From Tillandsia leiboldiana (Eukaryota; Streptophyta; Magnoliopsida; Poales; Bromeliaceae), in the NCBI GenBank assembly GCA_029204045.2, contig CM055076.1:11508069-11572068 (forward strand): a stretch of 64,000 nucleotides of DNA, read 5' to 3'. The translations under genes were made by a program, and so were the position numbers. The notes under the pieces are model-generated. The model searched no databases. It saw only the letters and a list, made by a program, of their open reading frames with translations, and was not told where the DNA came from. Below, one piece after another: positions 1 through 10,394 of the stretch (position 1 is its first letter; every line of letters starts with the position of its first letter).

Positions 1-633
1 GTCGCGCCCCTCGAGTGCCACTCCGGAGTAGGCGATTGACACATCGGCCAGTGAGTACCGGACAGTGAGTTCCGGTCAGTGAGTGTCGATCTGTTAGCAG
101 ATACTTGAGACAGTTTTGCAGGAAGTGTTCGAGTTTTAGCTTGGGTTGATTGGGTTATATCTCGGCGGTTATTTCTTTTATATTGATGCATACATTTACA
201 GTTGCTATCATTCATCATAGCATTATAGGCATAGTAGTAGTAGTTCCACTTCATCAGCAGTTCTGTTTACAGCTTTACCACTTTACTTTCCTCCTGCCTC
301 TAGTAGACTTGGTGGGTACGTCGGAGTTTGAGGATTTACCCACTGAGGACTACTGGTTTACTAGTAGTTCTCACACCCGTTGGGGGTTCTCCCTCCCCCT
401 CTTTTCTTTCTCCCCTTTGTTTTGCTGTGTCCTCTGCGGGAGTTGCTGATCCTTCGTGTGACACCCCACTTCCCAGGGGGTCACCCATCCTAGAACTACT
501 CTAGCTCTAGCACGCTTAACTCTCATGTTCCTCTTGGATCTTGCTACCATCCAAAATGGTATAGCCGGGTTAGAGATTTAGTCCTATTATATCATTTATA
601 TAGAGGACTAATCCAAATTCCGGGGGTGTCACA

Positions 634-842
634 TTCTTCCCCCCTTTAAGCCCTGACGTCCACGTCAGGCTCAAGCACACTCACAAGCACCAGGCGATGT
701 GAGACTCGTCTCGCTAGCCTTAGCCGACCTTGTGAGGAGCTGCACTCCACTCACAACGGTCATTAGCCGGGGAGCCTCGCTCTACCCGCTATATAACCCT
801 GGCTCAGCCGAGACTCATCTCACATTTCCGGCTGGTGAATGT
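634..842 (-). other. Non-coding core of TRIM 1 with two inverted repeats
   Basis: The core holds the palindrome CTGACGTCCACGTCAG near 654-669. It also holds a wider inverted repeat between ATGTGAGACTCGTCTCG (about 699-715) and CGAGACTCATCTCACAT (about 808-825). Both are also present in TRIM 2, whose LTRs look different. Packaging or dimerisation signals are a reasonable guess; function is not shown by the sequence. Confidence 0.6.
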
Positions 843-853
843 CTCTGATACCA
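843..853 (-). promoter_or_regulatory. Primer-binding site of TRIM 1 (tRNA-iMet)
   Basis: Minus-strand TGGTATCAGAG lies 2 nt inside the LTR at 856. It matches the 3' end of plant initiator tRNA-Met, the usual primer for Ty1/copia, Ty3/gypsy and TRIM elements. Confidence 0.9.
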
Positions 854-1479
854 ACTGTGACACCCCACTTCCCAGGGGGTCACCCATCCTAGAACTACTC
901 TAGCTCTAGCACGCTTAACTCTCATGTTCCTCTTGGATCTTGCTACCATCCAAAATGCTATAGCCGGGTTAGAGATTTAGTCCTATTATATCATTTATAT
1001 AGAGGACTAATCCAAATTCTGGGGGTGTCACACTTCGGTCCTGTTCGAGGCGAGGGAGTCACGAGCTAGATCCTTACCTGCCCGAGGAGTGTAGCTGTAT
1101 TCCCTGGTTGGAGATTTTTTTTTAGTACTGTCAGCTGGATTATGGTATAGTTTACTTTGAGAGTACTTTGAGGGAGATCTTCTGTATTTGAGAGACTGAT
1201 GTACTATGGTTTTGGTTTATCTCCCTTTTTGGGTCCAGTGATGCTGTATTGAGGATATTGTATGATGATTATGTATTTTTGAGAGATAGATACTGTTATT
1301 TATTTCCTGTTATACAGTGATTGGATTTTACTTCTACAGCACTTTATTTCCGCTCTGATATGTATATAGCTATAGTACTATCTTTTGCAGGTTAGATGCT
1401 ACGCCTATGCGGGGTTTCCCGTATGGGTGACGGATCTGTTAGCGAGCCCGGGTCGCAGTTTCGACCCCGGGGCGTGACA

Positions 1480-1812
1480 GCATCCCTTGGCATTGATGGC
1501 ATTGATGAAGAAGGTTGCAAGTCTCTTCACTTTCCCGCAAATGATATGGGCATGGTTACCCTCTGCGTCAAGCAATTGGAGTGACAAGAGAATGTGATTA
1601 GCGAAGTATACTTGAGATGCAACCTTGTTATGAAAAAGGGACTGCATAACCACATAAGTCCTCGTGTTAAGGTTAACGTGGGAACCTCTAAGATGGGAAT
1701 TTACTTGGCAAGTTGAATGCTCAATGTATGAGAATTGCTTTCGTTTGATTGATGAATCAAAATGAGGCGTGATTTGAGTTTCGCAGATGAAACTTTTTTA
1801 ATGAGGGAAGAA
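1480..1812 (+). mobile_element. 3' edge of gypsy internal region and PPT, element H
   Basis: No gag-pol domain is recognisable in these 330 bases. The right side holds the inverted repeat AGTTTC (1777-1782) / GAAACT (1789-1794), then the purine-rich AATGAGGGAAGAA that runs into TGTAGACC. The same layout, hairpin then purine tract then LTR, occurs next to the LTRs of elements A, C, E and D. This identifies the stretch as the end of a plus-strand internal region, cut on the left by LTR L0. Confidence 0.65.
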
Positions 1813-3268
1813 TGTAGACCTGAACTTTCACAAATAGCGGAGTTCTGGTGAGAATCCCGTAGTCTAGGTGAAGTTTCAAGCTAGTTAGAGTGTTTTTTGT
1901 ACGGGTTTGGCTCAAAAATAGAATTTACGAAAATTGGACTTTGACCAATTGAGCAAGTGTAGTTGAACAAGTCCAAAATAGGTTCCGAGGGTTTCAAAAC
2001 GATCAGAGGAGAGTTGGAGCTTTGTGGAGCAAAATTAGAATTTTTCGGACGAAGCGAAGGAACCACAAAGGGCTAAGGATCGGACCTTGGCCTTTGGAGA
2101 CCAGACCCTGAGGAGAAGTCCGGACTTTCCTTGTGAAATCCTCAATTCTAGGATTTGGGGACCCGTTCGTGATGTACATATCGGTCTGTCAGTGAGGTTT
2201 TCAAATAGGGCATTCAGGGACCGGTCCATGGGACACGGACCAATCCGTCTGCATGTGAAATGCCCAGTAAAAGGCATTTTAATCATTTTGAGGGGGGAAT
2301 TTCTTTCAAAGGAGACCCTCTCTCCTCTTTCTTCCTATGTACACCCCATACCACCCGCACACACACGAAAGAGAGAGAGAGAGAGAGAGAAAGGCTCTCC
2401 CTCTCGCTCTCGCTCTCTCTCTCTTTCTCTTTCTAAAATCGATGCCAAGGTGGAGTTCAAGTTAGGGAATCTCATGGGAGCGTTGGATCGACCTTTGGGC
2501 GCGTGTCGGAGCTCGAAAAGCTCGTGGACCGAGGTGAGGGTATTAATTCTAAGGTTAGGGTTATGTTAAATACTTTCAAATTGAGATCCTAGCATCCCCT
2601 AGATGATTCAACGCTAGTTTGATAAAAAATTCTCAGTAAATTTCGGAGGGTTTTTGAATAAGTCGGATTCTAGGGTTTGGATTGGGGTTTTTTTTTTTTG
2701 TTTTTGAGTGTTTTGATCTAAATTGATTGTACCTTTCTCCAATTAAAGGTTAGAGAAGAGTCTTAGACAACTTTGATTTGAAAGTGGCAAAGGTTACGGG
2801 AGTCAATTTCGAGAAACGGCCCGTAGCGAGCGTTGGCGTTTGTTAGTCGTGGAAAAACACTGGGATGACCACGAAAACTCAATTGCAAGTGTCTGCAAGC
2901 AATTGGAGGATAACCAAGGTGGGTTATTCTCTACCGAAGCGATTAGATTGCCTCTCACGCCTAGAGAGAAAAGTCGATAAATTTAATATTATCTTATTTG
3001 ACGCATGTAATGGTTGGTTAATTGGTAAATTAGTAGGCATAGATTATATGATATTATGATAAATTAACTACCATTCGATGAGAACACTAGGCTAGTGAAA
3101 ATATATAAAGTATATATGTATGCCTAGATAGAGACATGGACATAGCTTGATTTTTTGTAGAGATATTAGAGAACTCAACATGTAAAAAAAATAAGGACTA
3201 AATGTCTAATAAATTATGTAATCCTAGGTGTGGACAACTAGGGTAAGGAAAGACATGATTGGGTAGAC
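1813..3268 (+). mobile_element. LTR H, first segment (diverged gypsy 3' LTR)
   Basis: It starts TGTAGACCTGAAC right after a PPT. It contains GA/CT microsatellites at about 2371-2430 and the hairpin module CAATTGC-12 nt-GCAATTG near 2880-2905, also found in LTRs B and B'. Its continuation is displaced by solo LTR B: removing B and one TAGAC copy joins 3268 to 16561. Short open frames here show no known domain and are treated as chance. Confidence 0.55.
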
Positions 3269-3480
3269 TGTGGTGTCCCGGAATTCTCGTGCGACTTGAC
3301 CGTGTGGTTGGCAGTGAGAAAACACCTATTTTTGGTGTATCGAGTGCGTTGTGCGTCAAATGGACGCCAAAAAACGGACCCAGCGCGCGAAAACAGTCAA
3401 AATTAGCTATTTTCGGGCATAAATGGGCTAGCGGGCTCATTTTAGTCACGGGCCGGCTCACGGCCCACACACGTGCACCG

Positions 3481-6400
3481 TGCCACGCCCCGGGGTCGAA
3501 ACTGCGACCCGGGCTCGCCAACAGATCCGCCATCTGTACAGAAACTGCCGCACAGACGAAGCGTCTACCCTGCAAAAGATCTATAGCTAACCATGTATCA
3601 GAGCTGAAATAGAACTAATAGCTACAGAATCAAACACTGAACATCTGAATAAAAAGAATCCTCAATATAAAGCCTCTCACCCTCACTAAGTAAATAAATA
3701 AAATCTCTCAGACTGTCCAGTACAAAAGTGTAAATCAGAAATACAGGGTACATCTACCTCTGACTCTCAATGCTGGTAAGGAACTACTCGGCCACGTCCT
3801 CACCTCGATCAGCTGTCTCCGCGCGAGCTAAGCCGGAACAGCAACCTCAGGAAACCTGTCACCGCAGCGGGTGTGAGAACTACTGCAGAAGGTAGTTCCC
3901 AGTGGGTACCGTCACCAATATCCACGGTATGCCCACTAAGTCTATTGGAGGCAAACAGATAGGTATGCAGATAGATATATAGGAAAGCTGAAAGAATCTA
4001 CTGCTAATATGTCTCAATCATCATGCTAAAAAAGAACCCTACTATGGACATGCTATGCATACACTCTCCACTACTAATAAGCCTCAAGTACCATGCTCAA
4101 AGGAAAGCTCATCTAAGAACACGCTATGCAATCACCCGCTCATATCACCCAATCTCAATGACTGCCTCATAGGGTCCAGTCAAGCCTGCGCCAACCTACT
4201 GCCACTACGCCCAAAAAGGACTTGGTCTTACGTAGGGCGTCCCACACGGACTATCTCAATCTCACGCAAAGTGACCCCATGGTAACTTAGCCAGGGGTAT
4301 CAAGCGACCACTAGTGTATCAACTAGGCGCATCATCATCATCGCATCCGGAGCGTACTCGAGGGGAGCGACCCCACCGAGCTCAAGCGTGTCTCATCTGT
4401 CTCAATAAGCGGCACATGCAGGCTATGATCACGATCAACAGATCGGAAGCTCAATGCTCAAATAACACAACTCAGTCGGGAAACCCTCCACGACTCGATC
4501 AGGAAATGCCCAAACACTCTCATAGCTATGTCGGAGAACCCTCCACGACTCAATCTGATAATGCACAACCCATGGCTAAGTCGGGAAACCTCCACGACTC
4601 GATCTGCCAGAGCCCAAAACTCTCAAAGCTAAGTCGGAGAACCATCTCCACTACCAAATCAGAAATGCACAACTCACGATCTAGAATAATCCCATCAATC
4701 TCAACAAGGAATCTCAAACTCACAAGACACTAGAAACTCAACACACAGAGCTCTAAAAATCCACTCGGCCCCCTGGCACGAGAACACATGCATCCTAAAC
4801 CTACTCAATCCCTCTGGAAGATCTCAATATTTTAAAACTATTTTCAAATCTCAGTTTTCATTAAAACCGGTCCGACGATTTTTAAAACGGTTCAGATGCC
4901 AATCTAATGCCAACTAAACATGCAGTCTAGTGTCAAATCACTTCTAGATCATGCTAAAAATATCTGGGGCTCAGGAAAGTCTTCCTACAATTTTCTAGGC
5001 AACTATCAGATTTACCAACTATAAAAACAGGTAAGCTAAACATGCTCAACATGCATACAGAAGCTTTAGAGGGCATTCCATACATCTTGAAGAATTTCCA
5101 ACCCACCTGGAACGCTTTCCGCAGGCAAACGCTGAAATCGGTGAAGCGCCGAACCGTTCACTGTCAAAAATCTGCCGGAAATACCAAAATCGCGCCGCGC
5201 GCGCGCACACACTGTCGCGAACCTCGGAAAAAATCCCCGGAAGCTCGAACAATCCTCTCGAGTCCTCTACAAAAATCCTGCGCGCTCCGGCTCCCTCGCT
5301 GTCAACTCAGTGTGCATGCGCCTCGGCTCCGCGCAGTGCAAAAATGCACACTCTCTACCAACAGCCCCTCAAGGTGAGTGTAAAAGAGAGAGAGGGAGAA
5401 ACAACCAAAACCAAGCTCAATAATCCATAAAAATCCATCTAAGGAAATCTTAAATCCATTTAGGAAATCATCTGTCACTTACCTCACATACGGCTTGACG
5501 CGCGCGCGACCCCGCTCAAGACCAAGCAGCAGGATCACCAACTTGCAACATCACTTGCTTTTCTTTCTTTTCCACCTCTTATCTTTTCTTTTCCTTGCTT
5601 TCTCTCATTTCTTTTCTCTCTTTTCTTTTCTCTGATTTCTGCTGAGAAGAGAGGAGGAGGAGGAGTCCTTAAATTGAGAAGAGAGGGACAACAAGGTCAA
5701 CTGGATGGTTGGGGAAGTGAAAAGACCGAACTGCCCTCACTAAGATCACCAAATCTGAATTCCACAAGAGGGGGTACCGGTACCCTCCATGCAGTACCGG
5801 TACCCAAGTCCAGTTCCGGAATCCCCACTTTGGTTCCGGAACTCCAAGCCAAAACCGCAAGAGCCTCCCTGCTCAAGCTGCTGCATGCGCGGCGTCCAAG
5901 CGCCAGCCGCGCGGCGCCGACTCTTGCTGCGCGGCGCCCAGGTGCGCCCGCCCTGCTGCGCGGCCCGTTGCGCGCGCCTCTGCTGCGCGCGCCCACCCGC
6001 GCCCACTGCTGCGCGGTGCCCGCCTGCTCCGCGCGCGGCGCCTTTGCACGCCCGCGCAGCTCCCCTGCTGCGGCACTCCAACCGTGCGCTCCACTTGCTG
6101 CAGACCCTTCATCCATGGACAACAAATCCAAAATTAACCAACACTACCAACATCAACACCGACCTCATACAAAAACCAAACCGATCTCAAATCCATCAAC
6201 AAAATTCAAAAAACCCAAGCTCTAAAAACTGCTACAAACCTCTTTGAAGCCCGTCGCGCGCTCCGCTCGGCTCCACGCGGCTACTAGCAGAAGGTCCACA
6301 CTATCATCACATTCAAAAACCTCTTTTACTTCACCTCTATTCTACTTCTTCTTCTCCTTCTTCTTCTTCCTTTCTTTCCTCTGTTTTTGTTTCAATCCTC

Positions 6401-6944
6401 TGTTGTGATGGAGGGGAGAAGATGATGGCGTGGCAGCTACTAATTAAGGTGGCTTAATTAGAGGAGCTTGGTGCAGGGAGAAAACCCAATAAGTCCTCCA
6501 ACACCAATAAATTCTCATCCAAATCCTCTTCCTTTTTTTTTTTCTCTTTTCTAATTTTCTTTCTCTCTTAAACTCCAAGCAGATAAACACTAATTAATTA
6601 AATTTAATTAATTAATCCTTTAATTGCCAACTCCAACTCACTTTTTGCCTTCGGGGCCTCCGCATCAATCCGAAACCTCCCGAACTCCGCTGTAATCTGA
6701 AAATACACATGTTCCAAACATTTTCCAATTTTTCTGTGCACCACTGCGGAGTCGGTGCTCTAACAAAACCAGTACCCTACCGGCGCTCAATGCCCTGAAA
6801 ATGCCGATTCAAGCTGGGCTTCCGCGTCGATCCGACTCGACCCGAACTCATCTGTAAACATAAATAGAACACGCCCAAGGTGATTTCTCCGCACCACGCC
6901 ATCTTGCGAGGTCGGTGCGCTCTACAAGGTCCCGGTACTCTACA
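3481..6944 (-). repeat. 3' LTR of element A
   Basis: On the minus strand it runs from TGTAGAGTACCGGG to GGGGCGTGGCA (the + strand begins TGCCACG where the other copy has TGTCACG). It contains the paired stem-loop at 3868-3942, a perfect palindrome GGGTACCGGTACCC near 5771-5784, and a GC-rich block at about 5880-6110 open in several frames on both strands. Confidence 0.93.
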
Positions 6945-6985
6945 CTCTCCCCTCCTTAAAAGGGTTTCATCCTTGAAACCAGAAT
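6945..6985 (-). promoter_or_regulatory. PPT and upstream hairpin of element A
   Basis: On the minus strand AAGGAGGGGAGAG directly precedes the LTR. Before it lies the inverted repeat GGTTTC/GAAACC (6963-6968 and 6975-6980, 6-nt loop). In the related elements the arms read AGTTTC/GAAACT, so both sides changed together. Confidence 0.8.
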
Positions 6986-6989
6986 AAAT

Positions 6990-8562
6990 CCATAACTCAG
7001 GAGGGTGTCTCAATCAAATGGGGATAGGAGATCCTCAACTCATCCTCAGGCTCTCAGGTGGTCGTTCTCACTCATTATAATGGCTCCACTGAACCTTCAC
7101 CCAAGGTATAACCCGACTGCATAATTCTTCTGCCTCACCAGCAAGAATTTGCACCGGTCGCCCCTAAAAGCTCAAATCCTCGTCCAACTTCAAAGGAGTG
7201 AAGTTCAAAATATGCAAGGGGCCAAATACCCACCTTCCTCAAGACAAATAAAACTCCTTCATTGCCCGTACATCGACCAACTGTTCAGAACTCCTCAAAT
7301 GCATTCTCAAATCCACCAATCGGGGAAAGGAGTCTGTCATTAGGATCATTCCTCAAGTTCCAACTCTCAATTTCCAAGTTCCAAAAGTGGCATCCACTGA
7401 TCAATCACCTCATTCCAAGGTTGCACTGCTTACCTATACAAGGCGTACTTGACCATAATGTCCTCGCCGGGATAATGCTATACTATATCAATCATACTTC
7501 TTTGATAACTCTATCCACCGGCGTTGCCTCAACCAAATTCCTCCTGAGCAACCAAATACTTCAGGTTCAAGGGTCGAAGGATAACTCAATTCTCTCTCTA
7601 TCACTAGCAAACATCAACATTGACGCGGATATCATTCTCAGTTTTAACTCCTCGAAGCTATACTGACCTTGCTTAGTCCAAAAGCTTCTGACCTCTGTCA
7701 CTATCATAGGTCTAGGCCCAACCCGAACGGCATCACTCTTCGTTGGGTTCACTGTCACTCTTGCAGCTGTAAACACATGGCCTAACAACAAAACCTTCCG
7801 AAGTCAAAATGCATACTTTCTCAGCTTGGCAAACAACTTCTTCTCTCTTAGAAGTTGCAGCACTGTCCTCAAGTGCTCCTCATGCTCTATGTCACATCGG
7901 AAATAAATCCAAATATCCACGGCGGGTACTGCTACTAACCCGTCCCAACACAGCTGGAATATACCCAATTCCTCAACTCATGAAGGCGGCAGGGCATCAG
8001 TCCAAAATACAATCCAAACCTGTCTGTGCTCGAACCATCATAGAACCCTCACCGTTGTGTATCCACAACGTGGCATCACTGCCGTGTACCAACGGCATGG
8101 CATCACCACCGTGTATCAACGGTGTGGCATCATACCCAAGTATCAATCCCTCGGATCCTCACTGTCGTATTCCCACGACGTGGCACTGGGTCACACAGAC
8201 CTCTCGATCCATCAGATCCCGCAAATGCGCTATCAGCTCTCTTTCTGTCTCACGGGTGATACTCCAAGAGGTACTACCGACGTCGGCGCGGTTTCCAAAA
8301 CCACGTCAATCACCATCTCGACCTCAATCTCGCTAAACGGCGGCTTCAATATCAGCTCAGGTAGACTCACACCCAGGATTACATGGGCGATAAGGATATC
8401 CTTTAATCCCGGTGCCGCCGTAGGCACCTCCTCTACAGTCGCTAGCAAAGCGACACGACCACGACTCAACCTCTGTCGTTCTCTAGCTCCCTCTATAAAC
8501 ATACTCCTCCTGACCAGGTCCACGGAGGGCCATTGTCCTCTCTCGATAATCCATGATAGCAT
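6990..8562 (-). pseudogene. Decayed pol of element A (RT, RNase H, integrase tail)
   Basis: On the minus strand the order is as in Ty3/gypsy pol, but frames change often. 8562-8233 matches the linker before RT, including a PPFSEIEVE segment and a degraded form of the usual APYRMAP motif. 7791-7567 matches the end of RT (LGHVFTAARVTVNPTK, then TEVRSF) joined with a gap to the start of RNase H (SFEELK). About 7150-7000 resembles the chromodomain-like tail (PVQILAGE, then VKVQWSHYNE). The RT core with its FIDD box and the integrase core are missing. The function is certainly lost. Confidence 0.75.
8045..8190. repeat. Tandem mini-hairpin array inside element A
   Basis: Repeats of about 27 bp share a GTGGCATC-like spacer and each holds a short inverted repeat: GTTGT/ACAAC, GCCGT/ACGGC, ACCGT/ACGGT and GTCGT/ACGAC, each with a 5-7 nt loop. 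A fourth unit of the five has no clear arms. The arms differ among units but stay complementary within each unit. The array lies where the RT core should be. Confidence 0.7.
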
Positions 8563-9340
8563 AACATTGGGATAACCAATCCCTATCCAACCTCATATCG
8601 ACATCTCAGAGCTGATGTAGGACTAACAACTCAATGGATCAAATCCAAGGTCCTATCCGCACTGGGCAGGACTGGCAACACTCATCCAGGTGCTATACGT
8701 GATCTGGAACCTGATCCTCACGTGCACAAGCCAACAGTCCCATCTCTGGCCCACGCGAAGCTACCCCTGCTCTACTAAAACACGCACAAACGGTGTCGGC
8801 ATCAAACATGCTCTAACTCCGACGACCATAAGGAAAACCACACCTGGTAAGACGCGATCCACTATCCTGGCGCCCTCTAACCGGCTGCACAATCTCATCC
8901 ACTAGATGCTGGTGGCCATCGCTCTATCTGCCTCGGCATCACGGCTCTATCAGCCTACCGGTAAGTCGGATGAACCTCTTCATCCTAAAGGGGTAGTGGG
9001 GGTGCCGTCGCAAGCGGCGAAACCATGATCACTACTCTGGGACACTCTGCCTGAAAATATCCTGACTATCCACATGAAAGACATCGCCCCTGCCTGAGGT
9101 CACACTATGGCGATGACTGCGGCCCACCGCAAATGACATACTCATCCTGACACTATTGCTAGTGCCTCTACTGTCGAGAACCTCCTGGTCTCTGTCTCCT
9201 CTGAGACCTATGATCCTGAGACTGGAATCATGGCTACCTCTATCCACTCGACTGTCCCAAAATCAGGCGATACTGGTCGTCTCTCTCCGGAGCCGGTCCC
9301 TCGCTCTCCGTCCCTCTCGGACATGATCATTGACCCTCGG

Positions 9341-9974
9341 TCAATCCATCGAGCATGCACAAAGTGATAGATATCCCGATGCAGTCCCCTCATAAACATG
9401 ATCAACCTTCTGGGCCTCATCCTGGGCGACATGGGGTAAACTGCTCAACAATCGCAGAAACTCGCGAACATACTCCTGAAGAGGTCGACTCCCCTGCTGT
9501 AGGCGTCTCAAATCCCCTTCCAGTTTCTGCTTTACACTGTCTGGAAGAAGGCCCCGAACAGCAAAGCACGAAACTCGCTCCAGGTCATCAACTGCACTCC
9601 CGGTGGTCCAACGGGACGAACTTGACTCCACCAACTCTCGGCGTCCCTATCCAAAAGTGCGCAACCAAGTGCACCTAATGCTTCTCCTGGATGAACAAAT
9701 CCTCAAACAACTTTTCCATAACAGCAATCCAGTTCTCGGCCTCCCAAGGCTCCAAACTCTGCCCCGAAAGCTGCGGGGAAAGGAACTGGTAGATGTACAA
9801 CGTTCGATCAACAAACTCTTGCTGCTCCTGCACTATCCACAGTGCGATCTGGGTCGAAGTCGACGATGTCGCGGCCGGAGGTACTACTGACGGTACCCCG
9901 GGAGATGCACTCTGCTCAAGCATGCGCATCACGCGCTCCATGTTCTCTTCCTGGCGCCGCATCGCCTCAAACAT
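9341..9974 (-). pseudogene. Degraded gag of element A
   Basis: Two minus-strand open pieces fit a Ty3/gypsy capsid. The first (9974-9675) has FVDRTLYIYQFL and WEAENWIAVMEKLF, typical of the N-terminal half of the Retrotrans_gag domain. The second (9634-9341) continues with RPLQEYVREFLRLL and VAQDEAQKVDH from the C-terminal half. They are in different frames, so at least one frameshift separates them. No intact CCHC zinc knuckle was found downstream. Upstream coding to the primer site is short and unrecognised. Confidence 0.8.
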
Positions 9975-10373
9975 CTGGGCTACCTGGGCCCGAAATTCTC
10001 AGACCTCACTCTGCTCTGTCCATTCAGCCTCCCGCTGCTCGGGCTCCTCATCCAAGGTTGAACATGCCCTCGCCGCTGCACGGCATCTCGGAGGCAACAA
10101 AGACAACTGCCACAACCAAACAACATGACCACAAACACTCTCGACCCAATCAAGCGAAAGTCTAAAACATGTAATACATTCTAAAGCATTATATTGTCTG
10201 CAGCCAACATAACCATCTTTAGAGAATACAGATGTAAGATCACTCGCCCCAATCCTCTGGGGGAGTTACAAACTCAATCAGGACTCTCGCTAAAGTCACG
10301 TCTCTCATGACAGTCATCCTACTGTCCAACCAATAGCCTAGGGTCACTAAGTCCTCAACGACCTATTTTCCTA

Positions 10374-10386
10374 GGCTCTGATACCA
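10374..10386 (-). promoter_or_regulatory. Primer-binding site of element A (tRNA-iMet)
   Basis: Minus-strand TGGTATCAGAGCC lies 8 nt inside the 5' LTR. It sets the element's orientation. Confidence 0.92.
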
Positions 10387-10394
10387 CCCTAATC

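Larger units (their letters stand above)
457..1032 (-). mobile_element. TRIM 1: complete miniature LTR retrotransposon
   Basis: Two nearly identical 177-bp direct repeats (457-633 and 856-1032) start TGTGACACCCC and end GGGGTGTCACA. They flank 222 bp with no coding capacity. The 5-bp target duplication CTTCG sits at 452-456 and 1033-1037. Minus orientation follows from a primer-binding site against the right LTR (843-853) and a purine run, read on the minus strand, against the left LTR (634-645). Size and layout fit TRIM elements, which need another element's proteins to move. Confidence 0.93.
1..1479 (+). mobile_element. Gypsy-type LTR L0, right-hand part, cut by window start
   Basis: The right end has the terminus shared by most LTRs here: an acceptor-like TTTTGCAG-G at about 1384-1391, a small hairpin (1404-1427), a GGGTCG/CGACCC inverted repeat and a final GGCGTGACA. 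It also holds the CCCACTGAGGACTAC / TAGTAGTTCTCACACC stem-loop at about 340-385. The 5' part lies outside the window. A TRIM is inserted at 457-1032. The base run after the end, GCATC (1480-1484), should be repeated left of the window if this was a clean insertion into element H. Confidence 0.8.

Noticed and set aside
4055..4733. Open frames repeated identically at 10969-11647
   Set aside because: The two sets are simply the two LTRs of element A; identical copies are expected and no domain is present.
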